This document shows, one piece after another, positions 12,057-25,837 of a DNA stretch of 64,000 bases. Under the pieces are notes generated by a model. The model was given only the letters and a program-made list of their open reading frames with translations, ran no database searches and was not told the DNA's origin. Position 1 is the first letter of the stretch. Every line of letters begins with the position of its first letter. The position numbers were made by a program, and so were the translations under genes. This stretch comes from Crotophaga sulcirostris (taxonomy: Eukaryota; Chordata; Aves; Cuculiformes; Crotophagidae), in the NCBI GenBank assembly GCA_013397455.1, contig VYZB01000223.1:1253274-1317273 (forward strand), written 5' to 3'.

Positions 12057-15000
12057 TTAATAAGCAGAGGAATGCTCAAATTTTTACTGCAAAAGGAAAA
12101 AAATAAACCTAGTAAATTAAGAGGAGGCCTTTCTAGATAGCCTTGCCTGTAAGCAGAATTAAGACAAGACCTTTGGTAAGTTTCCAGGATGGGCACGTGG
12201 TTGTCAGGGTATTATCTAAATTTGAAGACTTTTATTTTTGTTTCTTGCATGGGATATTTTCTAGTGTTTGCTCAGTGGGAAGGACATAAGGTTCATATTC
12301 GTGCATTCATAAAATGGTAGAGCTTCTTAAAGATTTGTCCTGTACTGGTCACTTTATGATGCCATGCTGCCTTTCAAGGGATTAGTAACAGCTCCTAGTA
12401 AGAGTAATGAAATCTTGTAAAATGTTATAATTCTGCTTCTTTGTTGTTTACCATTTCTTCAGAATAGTTTGTTTAATTGTGTGTAATAGGAGTATATTGA
12501 ACTGTAGCAAAGGCTTCAGAGAAGCTGAAAATAGTTTTATTTTTAAAGCAACACCATTTTTCACTCTAACTGATGGCTTGTCATTAGGATGGAATTTCTA
12601 AGGTGGTGAAAAGCCCATGGAATAGAGGGGAAAATCTCAGTGACCTTGAGGTCTGCTGGACTCCCATGCAGGAGACTTCTTGCAAGGCAGAGGGCTGATT
12701 ATAATGGAAGCCTAAGCCTGCTTTTAGCCCTTCTGTTCCTTAATCTTATAGAAAAGCAATCTTTGTGTGTATGGCTTTTCTAAAATGACTCCATACATCT
12801 TTTATAAATGCTTAGTGGAAAGTACAGCTCAGCTGAAACAACTTTGGGGATAAGCATGTAGGCTGCATGTCTCCTTGCCATTAATGGTGCCCATCACCCT
12901 GGAAAGCTCACTCATCTTCTGATAGCTGGCCTGCCATTTATGCATCTTCAATTGCAATCATCCTGAAAGTAGCAAACCTGTATCTTGTTCTTAATTATTC
13001 AAATAGCACTTCTTGAAAAAAATTTAAATTCATAATAATACTCAAAACTTCCCGCAATGGAAAGTGATGCAGAACTCCTGAGTGCTGCTCTGAGGTTGCA
13101 TGCAGAGAGGCTGTTTTGTATCATTGCTTTGGAAATTAGATGCTGTGATATGACATTTCCTTTTAGCAATTTTGGGAAGCTCTTCCACTGCTGATAGCAA
13201 TCATCTCTAAAGAAAAAAAAACCTGCACTAACCTCTGGTAAATATATCTCTTGAGAGAAGAAAAAACAATCTTGTGAAAGGTATTACGTGGCTTCTGAAT
13301 GAAGAAGCCTTCCTAAATGCACCTATCTTTTGACCTTTCCAGCTGACGGGATGTGAAAATGGGGAGATTAAAGAGGCAGAGCTCATTCATTGGAGAGGAG
13401 CTTCTGAGAGCGGACAAAGCAGAACAAAAGAGAGCCCCAAAGCACTGTGTTTGCCTTTGTGTTAAAGGCCTCATCTAAATGGATACAGGGAGAAAGAGAA
13501 GTGATACAAGGAGAATTGAGATGGGTCTCTGGAAGTTCTACAGCCCTGTGAAACAGGTGTAATGGATACTGCTGCTTCTCTCTAATGGCAAGTGCCTACT
13601 ACCCAGCAAAATGAACATCAGCCTTGCTCTCGCTTGGTGGTGTGTAGACACCTGGAAAATATTGATGATGGAATGACCAAGCAAGCTACCCTTAGTCAAA
13701 GGGAGGTCTTTTGGGATTCTGTTGGTTGACAGATGATTTAGGGCTACATTACAAACATAATGACTGAAAACTGTGATGCATGTTTAACCTGCAAGAACCT
13801 TTGCTGTCTGGGGTTTCTTTGCCTTTGCTATCAGCATACAGGAACACACTGATTACCACTGCTTTTCCATATAGGATTAGCAGCGTGTCTTCTGACCATA
13901 CACTGTTATGAGGTCTTTCATTTCGGCCTTCAAACGGTAAATGCACCTTGAAATTGCACTGACTTAAATTTCAGGACTTTATTGATTTCCTAGACTCCGT
14001 TTCATACATGAGCAGGTTGGGTTTTGGGTAGAGGCAGGGCCTCTCTGACATGCCAGATTAAGCAGGTATACAAGATAAAACACGTGCACAGCATTGTATT
14101 GCTAGTCTTTTGCTTCTTTTTAAGCAGTAGAAGGATTACATGGGTGGATGCAAGGGGCTGTTCCTTGGTTTTCTAACAGGATGTACACTGAGCTCTGATT
14201 GTGCTCTTTTGATTAGGTCTGTGTGACCCACGTGTTGGGCTGTGAGCATATAATTCATAAAACCTCTATTCATAAAATCTCTGCTCTTATGTGCTTGTCA
14301 GCTTCTCGTGTGATGCTGTGCATTTCCTTTCCCTATTCTCTTGTACTTTCCTTTTTCAGGCTGCAAATTCCTGTCATGGAAGGAGCTACACTGCAACATA
14401 TCTGCTACCATGGGCTTTCTGAATTGACTGAGTGGATACTCCAGACTTTTTATATAGCAACATAAACTGTTATTGCTAATAATAATATTACCATATTTAT
14501 CCCAAGGCAAGGAGAGGAAACATAAATTCTCTCTGGCAATGCTTATCATCTGAAAGTATGTGTACAACAATATCCCATGTAAATTTTCTAAATATGCCGT
14601 CATCATTATAGCAGCAATGATGCTTCTCACAGCCAACATAAATGCTATCAGTTTTTTTATGCAGTCAAGTATTGGTGAAATACTGTATTAGTGCTTTATG
14701 TGTAGTACATAACTACAAAAAAAGTACACAACTTTTGCCAATAAGAAAGTCATATTGCTTTAAATAATTGAAATACTGGTTATACCTCATATCAAATATG
14801 GGAAACTGTATCAATTGAAATAAAAATGAGCTTGTATCTTAATATTTCTTCTATTTTGAACTCTAGCAAAGAGCAGCGACTTTTTAATGCAATCATTATA
14901 CAGCAGATCAGAAATAGGTTTTGTGCTTTTTTGCTAGATCAGTAATTCAGGAATTGAATGGCAGTTGGCCCCTCTCCAATGAAATTGTTTCGACTGTGGT

Positions 15001-15682
15001 TTTAAAACAGACGATTCTCCCTGTAGCTCATGCAGAAGGATGTGCAAGATCTCACTGTGCTGTCTTTGAACAACAGCATCAGATCTGTTATTGAGACATT
15101 GCTAGCCAGAAAAGTAGATGCTTGAAATGAAAAGCATTTTCAAGGCTTCTTCACTCTTCTTTATTTTCCAGCATGGTACAAGTTATTTCCATGCCAGGGT
15201 TTTGTTTGTGTTTTTTTTTTAAGGAGAAGCAGTGGCCACTAGAGGGAGAATGGGTTATACGTTTGTTTTGGACATGCGTATTTTTTATTCTTGCTAAATA
15301 CATCTTCTATATGCAGTTACTGACACATAAAACCTCTTTCTTGTTCTGGTTTGTGTGATCCTAATCTAATTTTATCTCATTCAAGAAACACAATGAAGTA
15401 AGAATGACAAGCTGTAGTTTTAATAAAATACTTTGCTTGGCTTGATTTGAGTGTAAATTGCAGCGAGCATTGCCTAATGCCCTTTGCAGATATTATTAAA
15501 AAAGAAATAATGTTGCAAGTTGCAAGATTACTTAATAATAGATGAGTAATTTCTCATTAGTAAGGGTTATTTCTGAAAGGAACTAGGACCAGGTAACACT
15601 AGCAACTTGGAAGAAAAAAATCTTTCTGATGTTGTTTATTTTCTTTCTAAATTCTCCCCAAAGTGCTTTTTAAATATATACT
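12057..15682. other. Intergenic DNA without recognised genes
   Basis: AT-rich non-coding sequence. Open frames are short and show no domain or splice-site pattern that would support an exon. I see no recognisable repeat beyond short A/T runs. Confidence 0.6.
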
Positions 15683-16193
15683 TGTTGTGGTTTAACCCCA
15701 GCTGGCAACTAAGCACCATACAGCCACTTTCTCACTTCCCTGTGGTGGGATGAGGGAGAGAATTGGAAAAAAGGTAAAACTTTTGGGTTGAGGTAAAGAC
15801 AGTTTAATAGGACAGCAAAGAAAGAGATAATAACAAGAATAATAGTTATATTATACAAAACAAGTGATGCACAATGCAATTTCTTATTATCTGCTGACAA
15901 ATGCCCAGCTCCCCACAATGTAAATACTGAGTGTGACTTCATATGGCATGGAATATCCCTTTGGCTAGCTTGGGTCAGCTGTCCTGGCTATGCTCCCTCC
16001 CAGCTTCTTGTGCACCTCCTTGCTGGCAGAGAAGTATGAGAAGCTGAAAGTCCTTGACTTAGTATAACCACTACTTAGCAACAACTAAAAACACTAGTGT
16101 GCTGTCAGCATCATTCTCATACTAAATCCAAAACACAGCACTATACCAGCTACTACGAAGAAAATTAACTCCATCCCAGCCAAAATTAGGACA
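15683..16193 (-). mobile_element. Endogenous retrovirus LTR (solo or 3' LTR)
   Basis: About 511 bp bounded by the inverted dinucleotides TG...CA typical of LTRs. On the minus strand it begins TGTCCTAATTTTGGCTGGG and ends GGGGTTAAACCACAACA, the outline I recognise for an abundant avian ERV LTR (probably ERVL-like; family name not assigned). A polyadenylation-type ATTAAA lies at 15803-15808 on the minus strand. The expected TATA position is degraded. No target-site duplication is visible: the five bases on the left and on the right differ. That suggests age, or that only one end of an element is present. Confidence 0.8.
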
Positions 16194-16860
16194 CCGTTCC
16201 TCAAATCTGGTGTTTTTTTGGGTGAGCTGTTCAATGACCTTGTCTGAATATCCTTTTACAGCTCATGGACAATATGTTTTGCATCACTGAATTAAGGGAG
16301 TCATCTAAAGACATCCACTAAGGGCCATGTTTGTGAGTGTGTTTCACGGGCTTGGTACCATGGCATACTGTAAAGGGATGCACTCTTTGTGGAGGCTGGT
16401 CTGCAGCTGGCGCAGCACTGACAATGATTTTGGAGAGCACACCAACTCTACCCATCCAGCTGCCTTTCAGAAAAGGTGAAGTCCTGCAGTTCTTACTCCT
16501 TATTCAGGCAAAACCAGCCTTTGAAGCCAATGATGGAGTTTATTTTTACTTGTGGACAACAAAAGTGGAGTCAGTTCAATAGATTTCAAGGGATAGGCAG
16601 GAACTGGAGGGATGGAGGTAAGCACTGGGCTTCTCATGATGTCTTCCCGAACGGGTTGAATCCTCCCTTGTCCACACCGTGCAGAAACACAGCTGGTATT
16701 CATCAGTCATTCTCTTTACATCGATCCTTCTCATGGGCTCCTTTCTTCAGCAGGAGCCCACCTGCCCTCCCCAGCCCCAGGCAGCAGTCTCTTATCTCAC
16801 CCTTGCTTCTGTTTGCTATTTCTTTTCTCACTGTTAATTTCGCCCCTTGAAATTCTCAGC
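16194..16860 (-). mobile_element. Possible degraded ERV internal sequence
   Basis: Directly upstream of the LTR on its sense (minus) strand is a short purine-rich stretch (GAGGAACGG) where a polypurine tract would sit before a 3' LTR. The next several hundred bases are richer in GC than the surrounding DNA and could be the decayed 3' end of the internal region. No recognisable viral protein motif is present, so this is only a suggestion. It may equally be ordinary intergenic sequence beside a solo LTR. Confidence 0.3.
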
Positions 16861-17991
16861 AGGACTCACGCACTAGCACACTAGGCGGTAGACTTGGCTA
16901 ACTATTCTGGTTAGAAAGAAGGTTATGTTTATTTTCATGAGCAAGTATCAAGAAAATGGCTTTCCAGACTGCCTAAATATTTCATTCCAGTCGAGAGGAA
17001 TCTGTAGATCCTTTGAAGATGTGTGCGCCGCCTTTCAAGTACCTCCTAAAATAGTTTTCTTATGGATATTACCATATTCAGCAGCTCAGACCTACATAGT
17101 CCCTTTCCCTGGGGATTATAGATAAAGTCTTGTCTTATTAAGAAGTCTGACCCATACTCCAGTTTGTTTTTCTGCTGATCCTAATCTTAATGTTAAATAC
17201 AACAAGATTTCACGTAGGAGCAGTGTATTAGGACATAAATGTGCTCTGTACTAACTCAGAGTAATCTCTTTATTTTTCTCCAAATTTGTCTTATCCAAAT
17301 CCTCTAAGTGTTTTCTCAGGGAACATTATTCCAAGAATATATTTGCCTGCTTTTCCCTGTAGGTATTGATCAAATTGCACTGAAGTCAGTATGAGACTTC
17401 TCAATGATTTTCAGTGTTTTATCTTCAGCTTTGCATCAATTTATATTTTCCCAGGTTGTTCTTATTTTATTCTGAGCTTGGCTATAACATTAACCTTCAT
17501 TTCCATTGAAATCCAGTAACTGCTAAAAATCAGGGAACAAACTGAGTGTAAAATACAAGCAGCGATACTTTTTGTGCCCATGACCTTCCAGTGTCCAACC
17601 TCAAGTAGTCATTCATTATTGGGTACCCTTAACCCACAGTATAAATCACTCACTTATTCCCACCCTGAACTTCTCTAGGCAAAGGGACTTTCTGCCACTA
17701 GAAGGAACAGAAATAACATTGGAAATATGGAAAGAAAGGTTAATTATTATTCCTTTCCCATGTGCCATCCACCAAATCTTCTCTGGCCTCCAGGAAAGCT
17801 TCTCGTGTTTTTGTTTATTTCACACAACTCATGGCCTTGCTCTGCAGCCTGATGTCCTCCAAGGTGGATACCTGAGGACACTTTACTGCCTTAAACCTAG
17901 AAACTCTGACAGCAACCATAGCTGGAGCTCCTGAGTTTAACCTACCAGACAGATACTCTTCACAGCCTTTATCTCTTGTTTGGTGAGGATG

Positions 17992-18016
17992 TTGGCATTG
18001 GCATTGGCATTGGCAT
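17992..18016. repeat. TTGGCA hexamer tandem repeat
   Basis: Four near-perfect copies of TTGGCA in a row. It could vary in length between individuals. No coding role is supported. Confidence 0.6.
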
Positions 18017-21000
18017 CATCTGTTTTCTTCTCCAGATGCAGAGTGAAGAAGCGGTTCTCACTGCCAATCTCTTTGTTTCCTCCAGCACTGTGTCTTGTTG
18101 AGGTTTGGCATGTCTGGGGGTTTGAGATGGCCACAGGCTCAATCTAATATCTCACTCGAAAGACTGGAAGAGACTTCTCTGGAAGAAACTTTGCAGCCCC
18201 TAACCTCCTCCATCTTTAATTCCAATAAAGGTGATAAAAGGAGTTCTGGAGTGAGGAGTAAGTGGGAGACCTGTATTTTAAAAACCCAGCAGTAAATGGC
18301 AGTGCTGTATTCAAAGAACTTCCCTGGCCTTGTGGATAAAACTATAGGGGTGTACCAAAGAATTCGGCCCTGACATAGCCCTGATACACATGGCTATTCA
18401 TGATCCCAAGTAGTAACATGTCGATGTGTTTTGTAAATCCTAGGGTGCTGCTGAGAGAACATCTCCAAATGTGGCACTGTGATAATCCATTAAATGTTAT
18501 TAGATCTTTCTGTGGCTCACTTGCTTATCAAGCCCTGTCATATTACCTTTTGTACGTAACAGATTGCCTCTGTGTTAATTGAGTGATACACCAGAAAACA
18601 GAGCAAACAAGGGAGCTTAGAGGCTGCCACCATCCATGAATTGTAAATAATAACTCGATAAGGAAAAATTATCAGAACATCTCCTTATTATATTTAATAA
18701 AGAAACAACAAATTGCTGCGTTCCTGGATGGTTGGGAAAAATAATGAGTTGAACAATAGACAATCTCATTTTTCTTTCCAACTGTGCAGAAATTAAATGT
18801 CAACAACAACCACTTATTCTTCATTTCCACTTCTCTTACCATACTTTTCCTTGTCAGGCTCCTTAACTGAAAGTGAAGCAGGAGAGGGAACAAAACCAAC
18901 CTCATTTCTAAGAAGCCAACAACATATTTAAAATGCTGGAGCATACTCTGTGAAACTCATGAGTGCTCTTCGTAATGAGAAAAGTTTCTGCGCAGGGCAA
19001 ACTTCTGTTGTGCAAAGCCATCTCCCATTAATACTTTAAAACAGGAATTAGGAGGCTGTGTTTTCATGGTTAGAGTTTGAGACGACAATTGTGTGTCAAA
19101 GGAGAAAGTCATCTCCTATAGAATATATTTTCATATAAGCAGTAGATTCATTTCTATGTTCTTATATACCTCGTTTGCTTATTCCCATACTTATTAAAGT
19201 ATGTTTAAAATGCTTTGAAATTACACAGAGGTGTAAAGCACAGTAAAAGGAAAATCAGCTCACAGAAGACTTAATTAAGCAATTATCAGTAGATCAAAGC
19301 AGCAGAAAGTCAGGCTGATGGCTTTGTGGTTCAGTTCTAACTAAGCTTTGGCTGAAGCTGTTCTGCTTCAGTTCTTGTTCAAGCGCTGTGATCCCAGTGG
19401 TTTGAATCTTTGCTTGATTAATTCCCCCAGATGATCAAACTCAAAGGCTAACTAACTGTTTCTTCTTTTGTGTGGTCCAGCAGACCACAGCAAACTTTTA
19501 CTGTGGACTTTGGTGCTTCCCCATCCAGCCACAGCTGCACTGCGGTGGCTTCTTGGGCCCCTCTGTGGCAGGACCAGGAGCTGTGTCTGCTTCCCCATAC
19601 TAATGAAAGAGCTGATATGGTTGTAAATCCTTTCCACCCTCCCTCATGGTTCAAATGAAGGTCTGTGTAAGGGGGTGCCAGTGAGGACACCCTTCAGCCC
19701 AGCTAGCCATCTCCCTATATCCTCCAGCCAGGAATTCGAAGGATCCCTGCACACGTGCTGTCTACTCTGGGAATAGGCTCTGGATCCACCATTTCCTCTA
19801 CAACCCTCTCATGATGCAGCCTCCAAACATTTGTAATGAGCACAGGGCTAGCCAGCAAGGGATGCACCTGGAAAGATGGGCAGCGTTCACCATCCACAAT
19901 ACCCAGCTGCTGGATGAGCTGCTGATGGTCCCTCTGCCAAGCGTGGAAGGAATGGTCACATTCTGATTTATATTATCACCATTGTAACTGTGAAGGTCAA
20001 CAAGAGGGCTGGATGCAGATGACAAAGATGTGAGGGAAATGGACTCACTACAATTTAGTTTATTTCCCAAATTGTGGCAAGTAGAGCGCGGGCACACAGC
20101 CTGGCACAACAGTGCTTGCTGCTGCTGCTGCTGAAGGCACAAAGTCCTGCCATGTCTTCTGCAGTTGCTGCTGCTGCTCTCTCTGAGCCACTGCCAAGGA
20201 TGATGCTGGCACTGACAGCTACAGGCAACCCTCCTGTGCTGCCCAAAATTCATTAGTCCCACTCTAAGCTGCCGGCAGCACCCTGGCAAGTAGGCTGGCT
20301 TGGTGTCCATGGCATTCTGTTAAAGAGAAAAAGGCAACTGCAGGAAAGAGCAAAGCGGGAAATACCAAAACTCGGCACTGGTGGTAGCTCATTAAAACCA
20401 CACAGTTCCCAAGGAGAATTTCAAGCTGTCAACATGATGCTTATTTACTTGAAAGTGCATGCTGAGACCTGCTGGAAATGGGATAATTCTCCTTGTCTAG
20501 TGTGGATCCACGCAGGACTTGGATTATTTCTTAATAGAGTGAAATCCTTTATTTTTCAGCCATCAGGTGGCTCTGTTTGCACCTTCCATCAGGAAACTGT
20601 AGTGAATCCCTGGCACTCGCTGGGGCTAGCAGAGGGGCACTCATCCCCTTGAGAAGTTATGCATGACAAGCTCCTCTGTCTGAATGCAAGTGTGTGTTCA
20701 AACTAGAGATGTACAGATGCATTTCATGCAAAGTGGGTATGAACATAGACCTCATTCTTGGCTTGGAGCTCCAGAAAGAAAACTGTGTGTATATATTAAA
20801 AGAACTGTGTTTGTGTGCTGCTGGGAATGGGCAATGCTGTTTATTCCGCATGATTTTGACAGATTGGAAAATCAGAGCACCTGGTGAAGGAGGATGATTC
20901 CCCTGGCTGAGATAAAGGATTTCACAACCTGTCTTGGTGGGCACAGCAGAAATGACAGCTGACTCTGCAGGGCATGACAGGTGTGAAAAGCTCTGCAAAA

Positions 21001-23599
21001 GCAGAATGGAGAACAAAGCTGAGCAAGTGTTTTCCCCAAAGGACTCCCAGGAGTGGAGAGAAGGATAACTTTCCTGCTGGATCAACCCAAGACAAGATAA
21101 TACTGTCTCCCAAATACTGGCCACAGAGGACCCTCTTAACCTCTTTAGCAGTGATTTGCTAATCAGCAAATTGAACCGAGGCTGACAGGGAGATCTGGCC
21201 CAATGGTGAGACCTGTGGGATGGGGAGATGCCTGCCCCCCTGTCCCCTCCATCATCTGCAAACTGGAAGGGTGTTTCAGCAGGCTGAGGTAGAAGTCCCA
21301 ATTGCTTTCTCTTCCTCAGGAGCATGTTTCAAATGGCAATGAGAAAAGAGGATGGTGGCAGGCAATATGTAAACATTGGCCAAGTCATTGATTCCTGCCC
21401 TTCTACGCTCTTTGCATATGAATGCAGGGAAAGGCAACCAGTCATCATCACATGGAATTGTGCATCAGAAGGGCCTGAATGTACCACTCGTTATTAGTAA
21501 GGTCTAGCCTGTCATCTCTTGGGCTTGGGAACTGTTTTGCAGTCCCAGGAAATGACAGTATGTGCCTGAAGGTGTTTGACCCATTGTAAGAGAGGAGCAA
21601 GAATGAAATGCAGAAGACAATGGTTAGGAGTCAGTCAGGTACAGAGCTGCCCGTCTCCTTGTCAGCACCCAGGCCACTTACAAAAGCTCAAGAGATGCCA
21701 GATTTTGAGTCCAAGCATCATTCCTACCACAGGTGCAACCCGCTTTCCCAGCACTGAGTGAAGGATAGCAGAGAGGCTCTTTGTGATAATGCAAGGAAAA
21801 ACCTTGGAAACGCTTCGTTAACCATATCTGAACCATGTGTTTATTGAAATTACTTATACCCAAGGAGCAGAGAAGTATTTGGGAACACATGTGCTTTGGG
21901 TTTGGCTTGGATTTGGGTTTACAAACTTTGCCACATGTTTCTAAGTGTAAAATATTTAGTATTTAAAAACTCTGACAACTGAGTTTTCCACCAGGTTTTT
22001 AAGGAAAGGTGGTTGAGACATGGCGTGGGTATACACACTTCCATGCCTTTATATTTGCTTTTTTTGGATTGATGTCTACAAACTGTCATCTATGTATGAA
22101 AGTCTTAAAACCATCCCCTTCTGGCAAGTTTTATAGAAGTTAGACTGGGAACAGAGTAACTTTCCTAAAACCTTAGTCTTTCAAATATCTGCCAAGCTGC
22201 TTAACTACAGGGTGCAGCTCTAAGAAAGCAGCCTTTCTCCTGGATCCTCTTCTTGTAACTTGCTTGTTCCTTAGTGAATTGGAAGAGATGTTACATGTAG
22301 TGGGTAATAATTTAATGTGGCTTAACCAATAAGAATTTCAAGCAAAATATTAACTCATTGCTGAACCAAGGGCCAGAAGAGAGGTATCCAAAGACAGAAA
22401 TGGGTCAGAGGAGAAAACTGTACTGCTTATGGTTGTATGTTAAAGCCAGGCAAATAGTGCTGATGCTGAATGTGTCTAAGTCCAGCAATATTTAACCAAA
22501 TCCTGCTTAGTTTTACTGAGTGGCTTAATTTATCCCACTTTCCTGGCTATAATTCATGCTGTATTGAATTGCAACCTGAGTGGAGCCAGCCCCTCTGACT
22601 TCGCTGCTGGATCGTGCTGTAGCCACCCAAGCACTTGATGCTGGTTACGCTCCACGGACAAGGGTTCATCAGTGTGGCTTGCCAAAACCAGGTCTGGCTT
22701 TACTCTCCATAGATTGCCTGCAGCATTTGCGTCCTGGCCTGGTGAAAGAAAGACATTTCTGAAATAGCAAGGCACTGAGAATTGTAAGGAAGTGGGAGAG
22801 CCTAGGAATGTTTTGCTGCTTTATGCTGGGCGTGCTGCAGATACAGTAGCTGGTCCAGCTCCCATCTGCAATGAGTACTCACTGCAGAAGTGGAATAGTG
22901 TTTTCCATTTCACGAGAGGATCTGTGCGTGTGAAGAAGCTCATTATATTCCCTGATGGCTGGATATCTCGAACCGCAGAGTGTGGAGGCGCACTTACTGA
23001 ACCAGATGTATTTCTTCAAAAGCTTTGCTAATCAGAGAAAGGGGAAGCGCGACTGTCTGAGAAGACTTAGTAGATGCTTTGCAAATTAGGTTACATATTG
23101 GTTGGCTTTTCTCGGATTCCTAACTGGTGCTGAAAATTGTTACATTTTATTGTAATTTTTACCACTGCTTTTTATTCTTTTATACTATTATGCAAGTGCA
23201 TACACATTTATTTTTTTCTTATACACTTTTTCTTATCTTTTTGCTTATTGTTATCTTTCTCATGTGTTTGTGCTGTTCCCTGTCAGCTTGTCGCACGTCT
23301 CCTAGATCCACTTTAAAGCTTTCAATACAATTTCATCAATTTACTCAATGCTTAGCAGGGGTCCCTCCACCTGCATGTTTGGCTGCTGCTGTGTGTCAGC
23401 TCCTGTGCTCACTGGGCTGACCCGGTCTTTGCCTGATCTTAAAGGAAATATTGCTCCTTCTGCATTTCCCAGTGCCCCAGTTCTTTGTCTCCCACAGTAA
23501 CACCTTTCTGGCATAGCACGGTTGATCCCTTCCCCTCTTATTTAGTGCTCCTGTGACCTCCCATCCGTGATACTCTGACACTAGTACCAAAAATTCTCC

Positions 23600-24400
23600 C
23601 AACTCTTTTCTTCTACCCTTGGAGTTTGTCTCATCATTGCAAACTCTGGCTCCCTTTTTGCATCTTTCCCCTGTGCTAGTCCTCTCACATCACTCAAAAC
23701 CTCAGGATAAATCCACATTATGAATCTGCTACTTTTTTTTCCATCTCCAAACCTACAAAAATGTTTTTACTCTGATTCTCAGGCCAGAGGTCCTGTCTGG
23801 CTGTTGAAAACCTCCTGGGTCTCCAACAATGTGCTCTTCTCTCTCCCTCTCGGTATATTGTTCCTTCCTCGTCTTTCCTATTACAGGCCCTACATTTCTT
23901 CCTCCCTTCTTCTCTTTTAAGCCGCTGCACCAGTGACTTTCTAACCCCTTGCCCCAGACCTCTCTTTTTCTCATCCCTCCTCTTCTCTTTCTTGAGCAAA
24001 TTGAACACATAATAGTTTCTCTTTTGCTGTAAAACCACCCCTTGGACATGACCTCTCTTTTCAAATGTCACTTCATCTCTCAGTTGATCTGATGCACTGC
24101 TGAGGACTTCTTTCTTCATCCTCTCCTTTCTCCACTCCGTTGAATCTCTTTTTACCCTGGTTTTCAGCTGTGTTTCCATGTCTGGTGCGCTTCCACCCCA
24201 TCCCTTTTGACCACCTCCAGCAGTCAGTTGTTCTCCAAGTTTCTTCTGTCCTGGCTCTGTTCCTCTGCCCTCCCTTTTAGTGCTTTCCCTACATCTCTTG
24301 GGTGTAAACGTCGATCATTCTGTCTCTCCCTTCTCAGCTCTCCTCCTTATCCCTATTTATTTCATGTATCTACATGATCCCAGTTGCTACCAATGTTAAT
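23600..24400. repeat. Pyrimidine-rich low-complexity tract
   Basis: The plus strand is dominated by C and T for several hundred bases (repeated TTCTC, CTTCC and TCCTC patterns). The minus strand is therefore rich in A and G and gives a spurious Lys/Arg/Glu-rich open frame at 23718-24179. No gene signal is present. Confidence 0.55.
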
Positions 24401-25557
24401 TGCTCATCAGCTGATATTTTTATTGCATCTGTGTGTCGTGTCCACCCTCCGCCCCATCTTCATTCCTTCCCATGTCTGGAGACAGTAAATTGTCAGTAGG
24501 GGTCACCACTAAAGAGGAAGTGTTTGGTTCTGAGACTCTCTTCTGTGTCTTGGCAATTGTTTTTTTGGTTTTTTTTTTTTTTTTTAATTGTCAAGCCAGT
24601 AACACTTTAATGATTTGAATGCAATAATGTTTGTACAGGGTTTTAAATGGTATCTCCATGTTGGCTGTAGTTTCCAGCCACTGACAAATCCAAACAAATA
24701 AAAATATTTATTATTTCTGATAATATTACTTATCCAGATTTTTTGTGTTGTCTTCTTCACAGTTACTCCTTACAAGCCAGATGCCCTGCTGTGGCCAGCT
24801 GCTCCCCAGGGGAAGACGTGTCATAGAGCAGTTATCCCTTCCCATGGCACCAGCGATTGTTTCGAATGCCTCGATGCCTCCTTAGGGTTTTTCATTACTT
24901 AAGCATGGCATCAGGCTGGCCCAGGCTCTGGCTGCTTCTCAAAAGGCAGTGAAAATAGCAGTGTTCCCCATAGGAGCCCTGCTGCCAGCTTTAGCATAGG
25001 CTTGATGAGAGGTCTCCAGCTCACTGTGTCAGATGCATCCTCTGGGACGGCGGCTCACCCTCACGGCCCAGCCTCAGGACCTCCTGGACAGTCCAATGTA
25101 TATTTGAATGTGCCTTTTTTTTTTCTCCATTTTCTCCAAGCTGACCACAATTAGCTTTTTCTTCTTATACGCAAAGGATGGAGTCAGTGTTGATACCTCT
25201 TGGGACAGTGGATGTGTGCCCTATGATAAGCAGTATAAAAATGAACAACACAGATTTATCATGTTACATAAATAAATATTATTATCATTTGATTGTGATG
25301 CACACTTCTCCACAGTTTCCATCTCCTGGAAATGTTTTCCTTCCTGCACTGAGACTGTGCCATCTGCATCTGTGCTTTGCTGAGCCTGTCCCTCTGGGCA
25401 GCGTGATGTGGTGGGGTGTGGATCCAGATCCTGTCCCCAGCCCTGCTGTATCAAGCTTGGCGGAAGCCTGGCCTTGGTGGCATCTCACTGGTGGTTACCT
25501 GGTCAAGCACGACAGGGATTATGCATACAGCTTTGTTATAACACCTTCTCTTAGATA

Positions 25558-25837
25558 AGCATGTATCTATATATATAGATATAACAAAAGACAAAACAGA
25601 TATACAGACTTACATGGATATATATGTAGATACATAGGTATATAAGGACATACATACATATATTTATATAGACATCTCTACCCCCCATATATAGGTTTAT
25701 ATAGGTGTGTAATATATGTAGCGGTGTGTAGATACACAAATGTGTGTGTATATATAGGGAGGGATATATAGGTGATACAGATATGCATGTATATAGACAA
25801 CCCTACTTACAACTCTCTATATTTCCCTCTATATAAT
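25558..25837. repeat. AT-rich microsatellite (TATA/GTAT/ATAGA family)
   Basis: Degenerate TATATATAG, ATACATA and GTGTGTATATATA units fill this interval up to the first base of a CR1 3' end. Similar sequence resumes at 26466 and at 27013, suggesting one original simple-repeat locus interrupted by insertions. Confidence 0.8.

Larger units (their letters stand above)
16861..25557. other. Intergenic DNA without recognised genes
   Basis: No gene supported. Simple repeats include a TTGGCA hexamer repeated four times (17992-18016), two short GCT runs (20117-20133 and 20165-20178), a strongly pyrimidine-rich tract (about 23600-24400) and T-runs at 24560-24586. Minus-strand open frames up to 170 codons (19798-20310) and 222 codons (20657-21325) occur but have low-complexity or unfamiliar content and no splice context. 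Confidence 0.55.

Noticed and set aside
16476..16850. 124-codon plus-strand frame next to the ERV LTR
   Set aside because: Opposite to the LTR orientation and without recognisable protein features.
17937..18134. Minus-strand frame with Ala-Asn repeats
   Set aside because: The repeat is a translated TTGGCA hexamer run; the rest shows no recognised domain.
19798..20310. 170-codon minus-strand open frame
   Set aside because: Its runs of Gln and Ser come from GCT/CTG and similar short repeats. No family, start context or splice signals were recognised.
20657..21325. 222-codon minus-strand open frame, the longest in the window
   Set aside because: Composition is unremarkable, with no recognisable domain and no promoter or poly(A) context. 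A chance frame of this length is possible in 64 kb; a protein search would settle it.
23718..24179. 153-codon Lys/Arg/Glu-rich minus-strand frame
   Set aside because: It is the purine-rich strand of a pyrimidine-rich low-complexity tract, so stops are rare by composition.
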